Shown here: positions 33,766 through 42,533 of the stretch, in pieces
How the letters are laid out: each line of letters starts with the position of its first letter
Numbering within the stretch: position 1 is the stretch's first letter
Assembly (NCBI RefSeq): GCF_902706225.1
Contig: NZ_CACSKB010000033.1
Span: 1 to 47,204, forward strand
Length of the DNA stretch: 47,204 bases
From: Microbacterium sp. 18062
Lineage (GTDB): Bacteria; Actinomycetota; Actinomycetes; Actinomycetales; Microbacteriaceae
Direction: 5' to 3'
The notes under the pieces: model-generated
The model's database searches: none
What the model was told of the DNA's origin: nothing
What the model saw: only the letters and a program-made list of their open reading frames with translations
Made by a program: the position numbers and the translations under genes

Positions 33766-34677
33766 GTGACCACCCTCGTCGTCTCCGTCCCCGCCCCCGA
33801 GCTCGCCGCCGACATCGAGCCGCTGCCGGAGGGGACGGAGGTGATCGTGTGGGCGATGGACGGGCCCGCCCCGCGCGACGACATCGACCTGGTCGTTCCG
33901 CCCTACATGAGCGCGCACGACGTCGTGCGACGCCTCGAGGGCGTGCGCACCCGCCTCGTGCAGAGCCAGTCCATCGGATACGAGGGCGTCGAGGAGCTCC
34001 TGCCTGTTGGCGTCGCGTTCGCCAACGCGGCGACCGTGCACGAGACCTCCACCGCCGAGCTCGCCGTCGCTCTCGCCCTCACGGTGCAGCGGCACCTCGA
34101 CGAGTTCGCCCGCGAGCACACCTGGACCCGGGTCTTCGCCGACAGCCTCGCAGATCGCCGCGTCACGGTGCTCGGCTACGGCGGTGTCGGCAAGGCGATC
34201 GCGGCCCGGCTCGCCCCGTTCGAAGTCGAGCTGCGCGCCGTCGCGTCGCGGGCCCGTGTCGAGAACGGCGTGCCCGTCGCCGCCATCGAGGACCTGCACG
34301 CCGTGCTCGCCGACACCGAGATCCTCTTCCTCGCACTCCCGGGCTCCGATGCGACCCGCAACGTGATCGGCGACGCGGAGCTCGCCGCCCTTCCCGACGG
34401 TGCTCTCGTCGTGAACGTCGGACGCGGCCCGCTCATCGACACCGATGCCCTCGTCGCGCACGTGCGCCGCGGCCGCATCCGCGCCGCCCTCGACGTGACC
34501 GATCCGGAGCCACTGCCCGACGGGCATCCGCTCTGGACCCTGCCCGGTGTGCTCGTCTCGCCGCACGTGGGCGGGGCGACCAGCGCCATGCGGCCGCGGA
34601 TCGCGCGACTCGTCCGGCGCCAGATCGGGCATCTCGTGCGCGGCGAGGAGCCGGAGAACGTGGTGCTGCGCACCTGA
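33766..34677 (+). CDS. NAD-dependent D-isomer 2-hydroxyacid dehydrogenase
   Basis: The product has 303 residues. The Rossmann loop is VTVLGYGGVGKAIAARL; the catalytic triad is Arg in VVNVGRGPLID, Glu in TDPEPLPDGHPLW and His in LVSPHVGGAT. The acidic residue that usually fixes NAD is not obvious after the loop (LRAVASRARV), so NADP may be used. The substrate (glyoxylate, hydroxypyruvate or other 2-oxoacid) cannot be told. It is transcribed alone; the zinc terminator lies upstream and repeats lie downstream. Confidence 0.9.
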   Translation: MTTLVVSVPAPELAADIEPLPEGTEVIVWAMDGPAPRDDIDLVVPPYMSAHDVVRRLEGVRTRLVQSQSIGYEGVEELLPVGVAFANAATVHETSTAELAVALALTVQRHLDEFAREHTWTRVFADSLADRRVTVLGYGGVGKAIAARLAPFEVELRAVASRARVENGVPVAAIEDLHAVLADTEILFLALPGSDATRNVIGDAELAALPDGALVVNVGRGPLIDTDALVAHVRRGRIRAALDVTDPEPLPDGHPLWTLPGVLVSPHVGGATSAMRPRIARLVRRQIGHLVRGEEPENVVLRT

Positions 34678-34690
34678 CCCGAAAGTCCTC

Positions 34691-34841
34691 ACGCTTCGTC
34701 TCGCCGCGCTCGCTCAGCGACCGGACTTTCACACCCCACAGAGGGTCCCGCAGGGGCCCTGAGAAGCTGAGGCGAAAGTCCTCACGCTTCGTCTCGCTGC
34801 GCTCACGGTTCCTGAGCGAGGAGCGAAGCTTCGAGACGAAG
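34691..34841. repeat. Mosaic intergenic repeat, composite copy
   Basis: Module cgcttcgtctcgc occurs at 34691 and again at 34785. Bases 34723-34780 match 2614-2672. Bases 34806-34841 (cggttcctgagcgaggagc, then gaagcttcgagacgaag) are the reverse form of the CTTCGTCTC family seen at 6406 and 22594. It fills the 216-bp gap between two convergent genes; no coding region was found. Confidence 0.75.
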
Positions 34842-34893
34842 GGCAGCGACCGGGGTCCCGCTGAGCCCGCTCCGGCATCCGCCGACGGCACGG

Positions 34894-35970
34894 TCACCCG
34901 CGCCCCGGGAACTCCCCCACGTCGACGACGACATCGTCGTCCTGGAGGACGAAGCGGATGATGCCGCCCTCCGGGAACGTACGGATCAGCTCCTCCGGGT
35001 ACTCCATGTCGCTGGTGTACGAGACCCGCTCGCTCTCGCCCGGGATGTACACGTCCATCAGCGGTGCGAGCCCGGAGCCGGCGCAGCCGCCCCCGAGGTA
35101 CGACGCGCTCTCTTCGGAGAAGACCGCGTACAGGCACTCGGTCGTCCCGTAGATGTGCAGCCCGAGATACTCGCCCCAGTACCGCGTGTCCTCGGTCGCG
35201 ACGCCGAACCGCGTCGCGACGCTCGGGGCGATCTCCGCGCTCTGGAGCGTCAATCGCGCGTCGTGATGGTGCTCGTCGCGCACGCCGAACGGAAAGGTCC
35301 AGGCCGTCAGCCCCGCAGCCACGACGATCGCGACGACGATGCTGAGCACCCACGCGACGCGCGCCCGCCGGCTCAGCGCCGGGGCGGGCAGTGCGGACAC
35401 CGGCTCGGGCGCGGAGGCGGCGGAACCGGGTGAGGCAGCCGTCGCGGACGCCTCCGATGCGTCAGACGGCTCCGGCGCGTCGGGAGTGGCGGGCGACCCG
35501 GGCGCGGAGGCGATGCGCGACCCGGATGCGGACTGCGTCTGTCGATCGCTCGCGTCCGCCGTGCGCTCCGCGGCGAGGTCGTCGGACACGACGCCGACCG
35601 CCTGCGCGAGCTGCCATCCGATCGAGGTGCGGGAACGTCCGGGCGCAGCTCCCTCCTGTGCGGTCTGGTCGCCCGCGCTCGTCGGCACCGGCTCCGCGTC
35701 GTGGGCAAGCAGGGCGTCCGCATCCGCGCGGGTCCGCCGCATCCGCCGGCCGTCGTGCGGATCGCTCACCGTCGCGAACCCGCCGAACCATTCCGCGAAG
35801 AGGTCGTCGGCGCCGCCGGACGTCTGCGCGCCGTCCGGATCCGAGGGGCGCAGGGCCTCCTCCAGCTCGCGCAGGCGGGCGAGCGCCCACGGATCGGACT
35901 GGATGTCGGCATCGGGCCCGTACGCGCGGGCGCGGAGCACCGCCAGTTCGTCGTCGATGGCACCCGGCAT
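34894..35970 (-). CDS. Single-span membrane protein of unknown function
   Basis: The product has 358 residues. The N-terminal cytoplasmic part opens with IDDELAVLRARAYGPDADIQSDPWALARLRELEE, a conserved start seen in small actinobacterial membrane proteins. A long Ala/Ser/Pro/Glu linker precedes one transmembrane helix (VAWVLSIVVAIVVAAGLTAWTF). The C-terminal outer domain has two Cys (TTECLYAVF, LGGGCAGSG) that could form a disulfide. The ATG at 35970 follows a CACAAT hexamer (35977-35982) after 6 nt, so the mRNA is probably leaderless; the longer frame to 36075 was rejected. No function was recognised. Confidence 0.75.
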   Translation of the reverse strand: MPGAIDDELAVLRARAYGPDADIQSDPWALARLRELEEALRPSDPDGAQTSGGADDLFAEWFGGFATVSDPHDGRRMRRTRADADALLAHDAEPVPTSAGDQTAQEGAAPGRSRTSIGWQLAQAVGVVSDDLAAERTADASDRQTQSASGSRIASAPGSPATPDAPEPSDASEASATAASPGSAASAPEPVSALPAPALSRRARVAWVLSIVVAIVVAAGLTAWTFPFGVRDEHHHDARLTLQSAEIAPSVATRFGVATEDTRYWGEYLGLHIYGTTECLYAVFSEESASYLGGGCAGSGLAPLMDVYIPGESERVSYTSDMEYPEELIRTFPEGGIIRFVLQDDDVVVDVGEFPGRG

Positions 35971-35976
35971 GGCTCC

Positions 35977-35982
35977 ATTGTG
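35977..35982 (-). promoter_or_regulatory. Leaderless -10 element of the 34894-35970 gene
   Basis: CACAAT on the minus strand ends 6 nt before the ATG at 35970; the weak first base lowers confidence. Confidence 0.4.
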
Positions 35983-36032
35983 CGCACACCGACGGGAGTT
36001 CGCACCCGTGAGCGCAGAGGCCGGCAGAGACC

Positions 36033-36605
36033 TCAGCGGGCGTCGACGTCCTCGCCCGACCACAGGTCGCCGCACTCCACCGTCAGCGCCCCATGGGCGC
36101 GCAGGTACGGGAGGGCGCCGCGATCCCCGGACACGGATGCGGACACCGCCGGCCAGTGCGTGCGTCCGATCAGCACGGGGTGCCCCGGGCGGCCCGCGTA
36201 CTCCGCCCGGACGAGGGCGGTCGGCGAGGCTCCGTCGGCGAGGCGCGCGACGGCCTCGACGGGCATCGCGGGGGTGTCGACGGTGATGACCACGAGCGCG
36301 TCGGCGGCCGTGCGCTCAGCTGCCTCGAGTCCTGCGCGCAGCGACGCGGAGACGCCGACCGTCCAGTCGTCGACCCGCACGGCGTCCGCCCACGGCGGCA
36401 GAAGCGCCGCCACCTCGTCGGCGGCCGCTCCGACGGCGACGAGCACCTCGCGACACCCGCCGGCACGCAGGATCTGCGCGGCCCGCGCGACCCAGGGCTC
36501 TCCTTCCGTCGTGCGGGCGAGGCCCTTCGGACCGCCGAAGCGCGACCCGGCGCCGGCGGCGAGGACGAGTCCGGCGAGGGTGTGCTCGGAGGGACTCGGG
36601 CTCAT
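36033..36605 (-). CDS. MobA-like nucleotidyltransferase (molybdenum cofactor type)
   Basis: The product has 190 residues. The N-terminal nucleotide-binding motif is LAGLVLAAGAGSRFGGPKGL, followed by ADALVVITVDTPAMPVEAVARL and GRPGHPVLIGRTHW. These are the marks of MobA/MocA enzymes that attach CMP or GMP to molybdopterin. Position next to xdhC and a xanthine-dehydrogenase-family enzyme, which uses the cytosine dinucleotide or plain form, suggests MocA activity. ATG at 36605 is used (MSPSPSEHT); the longer frame would overlap the xdhC promoter. It is divergent from xdhC. Confidence 0.85.
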   Translation of the reverse strand: MSPSPSEHTLAGLVLAAGAGSRFGGPKGLARTTEGEPWVARAAQILRAGGCREVLVAVGAAADEVAALLPPWADAVRVDDWTVGVSASLRAGLEAAERTAADALVVITVDTPAMPVEAVARLADGASPTALVRAEYAGRPGHPVLIGRTHWPAVSASVSGDRGALPYLRAHGALTVECGDLWSGEDVDAR

Positions 36606-36643
36606 GATCACGACAGCGTAGCGCGCTCGTAACATGCGCCGAT

Positions 36644-36649
36644 TAGCGT
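36644..36649 (+). promoter_or_regulatory. Leaderless -10 element of xdhC
   Basis: TAGCGT ends 6 nt before the ATG at 36656. Confidence 0.5.
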
Positions 36650-36655
36650 GGCTGG

Positions 36656-37720
36656 ATGCTCGAGCTCGCCCACGATCTGCTGCCGCTGCTGCGCACCGGC
36701 GAGACCGTCGCGACCGTCACGGTGGCACACGTCGCCCGGAGCGCACCGCGCGGCGTGGGCTCGGCGATGGCCGTCACGCGCAGCGCCCGGGTGATCGGAT
36801 CGATCTCCGGCGGGTGCGTCGAGGCGGACGCCGTGGCGCTCTCGCTCGCCGCGCTCGGTCGGGGCGACGGCACGGCGGCCCGGTTCGGGTTCAGCGACGA
36901 GCAGGCCTTCGCCGCCGGGCTCGCCTGCGGCGGGTCGATCGACGCGATCGTCAGCGTGGTCCGCCCGGACGACGACATCGCGGTGCGCGCCCTGGAACGC
37001 GCGGCGGACGGGAGGCGATCAGCGATCGGGATCGTCCGGAGCGGGCCGCGCACGGGCGCCGTCGTCGAGGTGCCGGCCGACACCACGGAGAGCCGCCTAC
37101 TCGCCGGGGCATACGACGGCGACGACCTGCTGGTCGTGGCCGCGACGCCCCCGCCGCGGCTGATCCTGCTCGGAGCCGGTGAGCATGCGGCGGCGCTCTG
37201 CCGCGTCGGCGCCGCCGCCGGATTCACCGTCTCGGTGTGCGACGTATGGGAGCTTCTGGTCACGCGCGAGCGCTTCCCGGCCGCGGACGACCTGGTGGCG
37301 GACACACCGCACGACTATCTCGCACGCCTCGATCCCGAGGAGATCGACAGCCGCACCGCGGTCTGCGTCCTCACGCACGACGTGCGCCTCGACATCCCCG
37401 CGATCCGCGTCGCGCTCGGCCTGCCGATCGGGTTCGTCGGCGCGCTGGGGGCGCGGTCGACCGTCGCGCGCCGCGCCGAGCTGCTGCGCGCCGAGGGTAT
37501 GACGGATGCGGACCTCGCCCGGCTGCACTCGCCCCTGGGTCTCGACCTCGGCGGTGCCAGTCCCGAGGAGACGGCTCTCGCCGTGCTCGCCGAGATCGTG
37601 GCCGCCCACCACGGCGGGTCGGGACGCCCTCTGCGGGAGCTCTCCGGTCCTTTGCACCGCCGGGTCGCGGAAGCGGAGCCCGTCTCAGCTGCCGCCGCAT
37701 CCGTCTCCTGCAGCACATAG
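36656..37720 (+). CDS. XdhC/CoxI family molybdenum cofactor maturation protein
   Basis: The product has 354 residues. The N-terminal XdhC domain is seen in VATVTVAHVARSAPRGVGSAMAV and RVIGSISGGCVEADAVALS, with the conserved Cys. The C-terminal Rossmann domain is LILLGAGEHAAALCRVGAAAGFTVSVCDVW, followed by VCVLTHDVRLDIPAIRVALGLPIGFVGALGARS. XdhC proteins insert the sulfurated cofactor into xanthine-dehydrogenase-family enzymes, and the target is very likely the enzyme at 38792-41563. Its stop is 235 bp upstream of the FAD subunit gene, a gap that holds a palindrome and a GlnR-like site. Confidence 0.92.
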   Translation: MLELAHDLLPLLRTGETVATVTVAHVARSAPRGVGSAMAVTRSARVIGSISGGCVEADAVALSLAALGRGDGTAARFGFSDEQAFAAGLACGGSIDAIVSVVRPDDDIAVRALERAADGRRSAIGIVRSGPRTGAVVEVPADTTESRLLAGAYDGDDLLVVAATPPPRLILLGAGEHAAALCRVGAAAGFTVSVCDVWELLVTRERFPAADDLVADTPHDYLARLDPEEIDSRTAVCVLTHDVRLDIPAIRVALGLPIGFVGALGARSTVARRAELLRAEGMTDADLARLHSPLGLDLGGASPEETALAVLAEIVAAHHGGSGRPLRELSGPLHRRVAEAEPVSAAAASVSCST

Positions 37721-37750
37721 CGGCCGCATCTTGGGCGAGCGACTCGCGGC

Positions 37751-37811
37751 GGCGCCTGTCTCCTGCGATGGCGGCGGATAACGCGTGCGCCACCACAGGC
37801 AACTGGCGCCA
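37751..37811. repeat. 61-bp palindrome upstream of the xanthine-dehydrogenase genes (copy E1)
   Basis: Begins ggcgcctgtctcctg and ends ggcgcca, with partial self-complementarity of the ends (ggcgcc with ggcgcc, cctg with cagg). It has the same length as copy E2 at 41617-41677 and matches it at roughly two thirds of positions by eye, most strongly at both ends. Confidence 0.65.
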
Positions 37812-37870
37812 CCCCGGGCGGGTCTCCGGAACGGCCCGTGCGGAAGACCCGACCGCCGGAAGTGCGCCCG

Positions 37871-37897
37871 CTCACACGCGTGAAACACCCGTGAAAC
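37871..37897 (+). promoter_or_regulatory. GlnR-like box of the xanthine-dehydrogenase operon
   Basis: Three pentamers CTCAC (37871), GAAAC (37882) and GAAAC (37893) are each followed by exactly 6 nt, which is the a-site/b-site spacing of the actinobacterial nitrogen regulator GlnR (GTnAC-N6-GAAAC). A possible -35 (TTGACT, 37908-37913) follows 10 nt later. The first site is a weak match, the other two are strong. The start codon is at 37956. Confidence 0.65.
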
Positions 37898-37955
37898 CCG
37901 ACGCTGCTTGACTCGCTGAACCGAACTGTTCATGTGACCAACATCCGAGGCAGCC

Positions 37956-38795
37956 GTGGACATCACCACCATCACGAGCTTCCGCACCGCGCGGATCCGC
38001 TCCGACCTCGCCCTCGCACCGGGCGAGGTGCTGATCGCGGGCGGCACGTGGCTCATGAGCGAGCCGCAGCCCGAGACCACCGGGTTCGTCGACCTCACCA
38101 CGATGGGCTGGGCCGACCTCGAGGTCGCCGACGAGGGCCTCCGCATCGGGGCGACGTGCACGATCGCCCGCCTCGTCGCCTGGGCCGAGGGGCGCGCCCC
38201 GCATCTGCCCGCGGCACCCGCCGACTGGCGGGCCGTCGCGATGTTCCCGGATGCGGCGAACGCCCTGCTCGCCTCGTTCAAGATCTGGAACACCGCCACC
38301 GTCGGCGGAAACCTCTGCCGCTCGTTCGCCGCGGGCGCGATGATCTCCCTCGCCACCGCGCTCGACGGCGTCGCGGTCGTGTGGACGCCCGACGGCGGCG
38401 AGCGCCGCCTCCCCGTCGCCGAGCTCCCGACCGGCAACGGCACCAATGCGCTGCTCCCGGGCGAGGTGCTCCGCGCGGTGGAGATCCCCGCGCGGACCCT
38501 CCGCTCGCACGTGCTGCTGCGAAAGATCGCCCTCGCCGAGCTCGGCCGCTCCGGCGCCGTCGTGACCGGGCGCCTCGACGCCGACGGCTCCGCCGTCTTC
38601 GCGATCACGGCCGCGACCGCGGCGCCCGCCGTGCTGCGCTTCGACACGATCCCGGATGCCGCCGCCCTCGCCGCATCCGTCTCCGGTGCCGACGGCTACT
38701 ACAGCGACGCTCTCGGCGCCGCGGACTGGCGCCGCGGGGTGAGCGTCGAGCTCGCGGAGCGCATCCGAGCGGACCTGGAGGCGCGCACCGCATGA
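37956..38795 (+). CDS. FAD-binding subunit of a xanthine-dehydrogenase-family enzyme
   Basis: The product has 279 residues of the CoxM/XdhB type. The FAD-binding stretches are [27 protein letters not shown] near residues 28-54 and [29 protein letters not shown]. It transfers electrons from the iron-sulfur clusters to NAD or another acceptor. The GTG start at 37956 has a CCGAGG site at 37945-37950. Its stop overlaps the start of the large subunit gene (ATGA), so the two are translated together. Confidence 0.9.
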   Translation: MDITTITSFRTARIRSDLALAPGEVLIAGGTWLMSEPQPETTGFVDLTTMGWADLEVADEGLRIGATCTIARLVAWAEGRAPHLPAAPADWRAVAMFPDAANALLASFKIWNTATVGGNLCRSFAAGAMISLATALDGVAVVWTPDGGERRLPVAELPTGNGTNALLPGEVLRAVEIPARTLRSHVLLRKIALAELGRSGAVVTGRLDADGSAVFAITAATAAPAVLRFDTIPDAAALAASVSGADGYYSDALGAADWRRGVSVELAERIRADLEARTA

Positions 38796-41563
38796 GGTTC
38801 GAGGTCAACGGCGCTCCGATCGACGCCGAGCCCGCCGCCGGCCAGTGCCTGCGCACACTGCTGCGCGAGCACGGGCACACCGAGGTCAAGAAGGGCTGCG
38901 ACGCCGGCGACTGCGGCGCCTGCTCGGTGCTGCTCGACGGCGAGCCCGTGCACTCGTGCGTCATCCCCGCCGTCCGCGTCGAGGGCGCGGCGATCACGAC
39001 CGCCGCCGGTCTCGCCCCGGGCGACGAGCTGCATCCGGTGCAGCAGGCGATCGTGGACAACTTCGGGTTCCAGTGCGGGTTCTGCACACCCGGCATGAGC
39101 GTGACCGCCTCGACCCTCTGCGAGCACGACCTCGACGACCTCGACCGACGCATGAAGGGCAACCTCTGCCGCTGCACCGGCTACCGCCCGATCCGTGCCG
39201 CCATCCGCGAGTCGATCCTCGGTCCCGTCCGCGAGACCGGGGGCGAGACGGGGGACGAGGGCGCGACCCGGGACCAGGGCGTCGGCACGTCGGCGCGGCC
39301 GGCGGCGGGACGGCGGGTCGTGCAGGGCCGCGAGCCGTACACGTTCGACGAGGCCGTGCCCGGCGCGCTCGTGCTGCGGGTGCTCGGATCGCCGCACGCG
39401 CACGCCCGCATCACCGCGATCGACACGAGCGCGGCCGAGGCGATCGCCGGCGTCGTCACGGTGCTCACGCACGCCGACGCCGACGTCCCCGCGACCCGGT
39501 TCTCCACCGCCCGCCACGAGCACCGCGAGGACGACCCCGACGACACCCGCGTGCTCGACGACGTCGTGCGCTTCGTCGGCCAGCGCGTGGCGGCGGTCGT
39601 CGCCGAGACCGCGGCGGCGGCGGATGCGGCGTGCCGCGCCATCCGCGTCACCTATGAGGTGCTTCCGTCGGTGCTCGATCCGGATGCCGCCCGCCGCCCC
39701 GGAGCGCCGCTGCTGCATCCGGACCGCGCGCCCGCCGACCGCGTCGCCGAGGCGTCGCGCAACGTCGTCGCCGCACTGCACGAGACGCACGGCGACCTGG
39801 ACGCCGCCCTCGCGGCGAGCGACGTCACGGTGTCGGGCACCTGGCAGACCTCCCGCGTCAGCCACGCGCAGCTCGAGACGCACGGCGCGGTCGGCCGCCT
39901 CGACGACGACGGCCGGCTCGTCATCCGCTCGTCGACGCAGGTGCCGTTCCTCACCCGTGACGAGCTGTGCCACGTGCTGGGACTCGAGCGCGACCGCGTG
40001 CGCGTGTACGCCCCGCGCGTCGGCGGCGGCTTCGGCGGCAAGCAGGAGATCTTCACCGAGGACCTCGTCGCCCTCGCGGTGCTGCGCACCGGACGCCCGG
40101 TGGCCTACGAGTTCTCGCGCACGGAGCAGTTCCAGCGCGCGTCGGTGCGGCATCCGATGCGGGTGGACGTGACCCTCGGCGCGAACGCCGACGGCACGCT
40201 CACCGCGATGGGCGTGGACCTCCTCAGCGACACGGGTGCCTACGGCAACCACGCGATCGGGGTGATGTTCCACTCCCTCGCCGAGTCGACCACGATCTAT
40301 CGCTCACCGGTCAAGCGGCTCGACGCCGAGGCCGTGTACACGAACAACATCCCCTCGGGCGCATTCCGCGGGTACGGGCTCGGGCAGGTGATCCTCGGCG
40401 TCGAGTCCGCGATGGACATGCTCGCCGAGCGCCTCGGCATCGACCCGTTCGAGCTGCGCCGCATCAACATGGTGCGCGAGGGCGACCCGCTGCATCCGGA
40501 CGCCGACAAGTACGAGGAGGACCTCGTCTGGGGCAGCTACGGGCTCGATCAGTGCCTCGACCTCGCTCAGGCTGCGCTGCGCCGCGGCAACGGCGTCGAC
40601 GCCCCCGCCGGCTGGCTCGTCGGGGAGGGGATGGCGGCGTCGATGATCGCGACGATGGCACCCCGGGGCCACGTCGCGCGGACCTCGGTCGTACTGCGGC
40701 CCGACGGCACCTACCGGCTGCGCGTCGGCACCGCGGAGTTCGGCAACGGCACCACGACCGTGCACCGGCAGATCGCCGCATCCGTCTTCGGCGTCCCGCA
40801 CGACCGGCTCGAGCTCTGGCACGCCGACACCGACGCCGTCGAGCACGACACCGGCGCGTTCGCGTCGGCGGGCATCACGGTCGCCGGCAAGGCGCTGCAC
40901 GCCGCGTGCCTGGCGCTGCGCGACCGGATGCGGCTGCTCGCCGCCGGGCTCACCGGCACGGATGCCGCATCCGCCGTGGTCGGCCCGGACGGCGTCGACA
41001 CCCCGGCAGGCCGGATCGGCTTCGCCGAGATCGTCGCCGCGGCCCCCGCCGCCGAGCGCGACACCGACGGGGAAGGCACCGACGGGCTGATCGCCGACGG
41101 CAGCGAGCTCGGCGACATCCGCTCGCTCGCGTTCAACGTGCACGCCGCTCGGGTCGCGGTGGATCCCTCGACCGGAGGCGTCCGCATCCTGCAGTCGATC
41201 CAGGCCGCCGACGCGGGGTTCGTGATGAACCCGGCGCAGTGCCGCGGCCAGGTCGAGGGGGGAGCGGCGCAGGGCATCGGCAGCGCCCTGTACGAGGAGG
41301 TGCTGGTCGACGAGACCGGCAAGGTCGCGAACGCGGTGTTCCGCACCTACCGGGTGCCGCAGTTCGCCGACGTCCCCGAGACCGAGGTGTACTTCGCCGA
41401 GACGAGCGACGATGTGGGGCCGTTCGGCGCGAAGTCGATGAGCGAGTCGCCGTACAACCCGGTGGCGCCGGCCATCGGCAACGCCATCGCTCGGGCCCTC
41501 GGCACCCGCCCGTTCGTGCAGCCGTTCACCCGCGAGCGTGTCTGGCGCCTCGCCCGGGAGTGA
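38792..41563 (+). CDS. Fused 2Fe-2S and molybdopterin subunit of a xanthine-dehydrogenase-family enzyme
   Basis: The product has 923 residues. Residues 1-160 hold two [2Fe-2S] centres: Cys36, Cys41, Cys44, Cys56 ([24 protein letters not shown]) and Cys95, Cys98, Cys126, Cys128 ([18 protein letters not shown]). From about residue 170 the molybdopterin subunit follows ([57 protein letters not shown]). The catalytic base is Glu885 ([12 protein letters not shown]). Members hydroxylate purines, nicotinate, aldehydes or other N-heterocycles; the substrate cannot be told. The two normally separate subunits are fused and the FAD subunit is a separate gene upstream. Confidence 0.93.
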   Translation: MRFEVNGAPIDAEPAAGQCLRTLLREHGHTEVKKGCDAGDCGACSVLLDGEPVHSCVIPAVRVEGAAITTAAGLAPGDELHPVQQAIVDNFGFQCGFCTPGMSVTASTLCEHDLDDLDRRMKGNLCRCTGYRPIRAAIRESILGPVRETGGETGDEGATRDQGVGTSARPAAGRRVVQGREPYTFDEAVPGALVLRVLGSPHAHARITAIDTSAAEAIAGVVTVLTHADADVPATRFSTARHEHREDDPDDTRVLDDVVRFVGQRVAAVVAETAAAADAACRAIRVTYEVLPSVLDPDAARRPGAPLLHPDRAPADRVAEASRNVVAALHETHGDLDAALAASDVTVSGTWQTSRVSHAQLETHGAVGRLDDDGRLVIRSSTQVPFLTRDELCHVLGLERDRVRVYAPRVGGGFGGKQEIFTEDLVALAVLRTGRPVAYEFSRTEQFQRASVRHPMRVDVTLGANADGTLTAMGVDLLSDTGAYGNHAIGVMFHSLAESTTIYRSPVKRLDAEAVYTNNIPSGAFRGYGLGQVILGVESAMDMLAERLGIDPFELRRINMVREGDPLHPDADKYEEDLVWGSYGLDQCLDLAQAALRRGNGVDAPAGWLVGEGMAASMIATMAPRGHVARTSVVLRPDGTYRLRVGTAEFGNGTTTVHRQIAASVFGVPHDRLELWHADTDAVEHDTGAFASAGITVAGKALHAACLALRDRMRLLAAGLTGTDAASAVVGPDGVDTPAGRIGFAEIVAAAPAAERDTDGEGTDGLIADGSELGDIRSLAFNVHAARVAVDPSTGGVRILQSIQAADAGFVMNPAQCRGQVEGGAAQGIGSALYEEVLVDETGKVANAVFRTYRVPQFADVPETEVYFAETSDDVGPFGAKSMSESPYNPVAPAIGNAIARALGTRPFVQPFTRERVWRLARE

Positions 41564-41616
41564 CCAGGACGACACACGCCAGGTCGGGCAGGGCGAGACG
41601 CCCGGAGCGCCCGAAT

Positions 41617-41677
41617 GGCGCGTGTTCCCTGTGAGGGCGCCAGTAATTCGCGGCGCCATACCAGGAAGCAGGCGCCA
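41617..41677. repeat. 61-bp palindrome downstream of the xanthine-dehydrogenase genes (copy E2)
   Basis: The left end atggcgcgtgttccctg pairs with the right end ccaggaagcaggcgccat at about 14 of 17 positions. It lies between the convergent large-subunit and hydrolase genes and may end both transcripts. It is the partner of copy E1 at 37751-37811. Confidence 0.7.
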
Positions 41678-41699
41678 TCGCGGGCGTGCCCCGTCGGCG

Positions 41700-42533
41700 T
41701 CAGTGCCGGTCGATGAACGCCGAGAGCGCCGCGACCAGGGCCTCGGGGGCGGAGAGCTGGGGCGCGTGATCGCTGTCCAGCGTGACGACCTCGGCGCCCG
41801 GCGTCCGCCCCTGCATGTGCCGCTGCAGGGCGAGCGGGATGTCGCGATCCTCGGATGCCTCGACGTACAGGCGGGACAGCGCGCCCCAGCGGTCCGGGGT
41901 CCACGTGGGCACGAGGTCGAGGCCCACGTTCCACTGCGGCTGCAGGCGCCGCGCCGCCTCGACCGCCAGTGCCGGCGGCGCGGCCTGGAAGAGCACCGCC
42001 ACCGCCGCATCGACCGGCACGACCGTGGCGGAGCCATCCCGCACCTCCTCGACGAACGGCGCGAGCCCCATGATCCCCGGCGCATCCCCGAGCTCGGCGC
42101 GCACGTCGTCGAAGGCGACGCCCGAGGGCAGCATGATCCCCGCCACGTACGTCACGCTCACGACCCGCTCGCTCAGCGCCTCGCCGGCGGCGGTCGCCAC
42201 GATCCCGCCGCCCGAATGTCCGACGAGGTGGATGCGGCCCGCCCGCCCGCCGATCGCCGTCTCCACCCGCGCCACGTTCTCGGCGAGGGTGGAGGCGCTC
42301 TCGGGTTCCGCCGCGTCCGGCAGCCTCACGGCGATCACGTCGTACCCACGGCCCCGCAGAGCCGGCATGATCGGATCCCACACCCAGTTCGACGCCCATG
42401 CGCCGTGCAGCAGCACGACCACCGGGAGGGATGCGGCGGCACCCGCCGGGCTCACGGCGTCCGACGCCGCATCCGCCACCGCGCGGCCCGCGCCCGAATC
42501 TCGGCCGCCGGCCGAGTCGCCGCCCCCGCTCAC
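41700..42533 (-). CDS. Alpha/beta hydrolase
   Basis: The product has 277 residues. The fold is seen in VVVLLHGAWASNWVWDPIMPALRGRGYDVIAVRLP (oxyanion region), the nucleophile elbow LVGHSGGG and the final His in TLDSDHAPQLSAPEAL. The sequence resembles small esterases/lactonases. The N-terminal 35 residues are a disordered Gly/Ser/Ala stretch. Its GTG start overlaps the stop of the upstream oxygenase gene (GTGA), so the two form one operon. The link suggests that it opens an ester, lactone or ring product made by the oxygenase. Confidence 0.85.
   Translation of the reverse strand: MSGGGDSAGGRDSGAGRAVADAASDAVSPAGAAASLPVVVLLHGAWASNWVWDPIMPALRGRGYDVIAVRLPDAAEPESASTLAENVARVETAIGGRAGRIHLVGHSGGGIVATAAGEALSERVVSVTYVAGIMLPSGVAFDDVRAELGDAPGIMGLAPFVEEVRDGSATVVPVDAAVAVLFQAAPPALAVEAARRLQPQWNVGLDLVPTWTPDRWGALSRLYVEASEDRDIPLALQRHMQGRTPGAEVVTLDSDHAPQLSAPEALVAALSAFIDRH

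Noticed and set aside
36629..36644. GlnR site between the MobA-like gene and xdhC
   Set aside because: GTAAC-N6 is followed by CGATT, not GAAAC; only half a site is present.
37721..37955. Xanthine or purine riboswitch upstream of the FAD subunit gene
   Set aside because: The 61-bp palindrome there has a second copy after the operon, between convergent genes, so it is not a leader-specific RNA; no known riboswitch core was recognised.
41564..41699. Small gene between the xanthine-dehydrogenase and hydrolase genes
   Set aside because: The gap is filled by palindrome E2 and has no start with a ribosome site.
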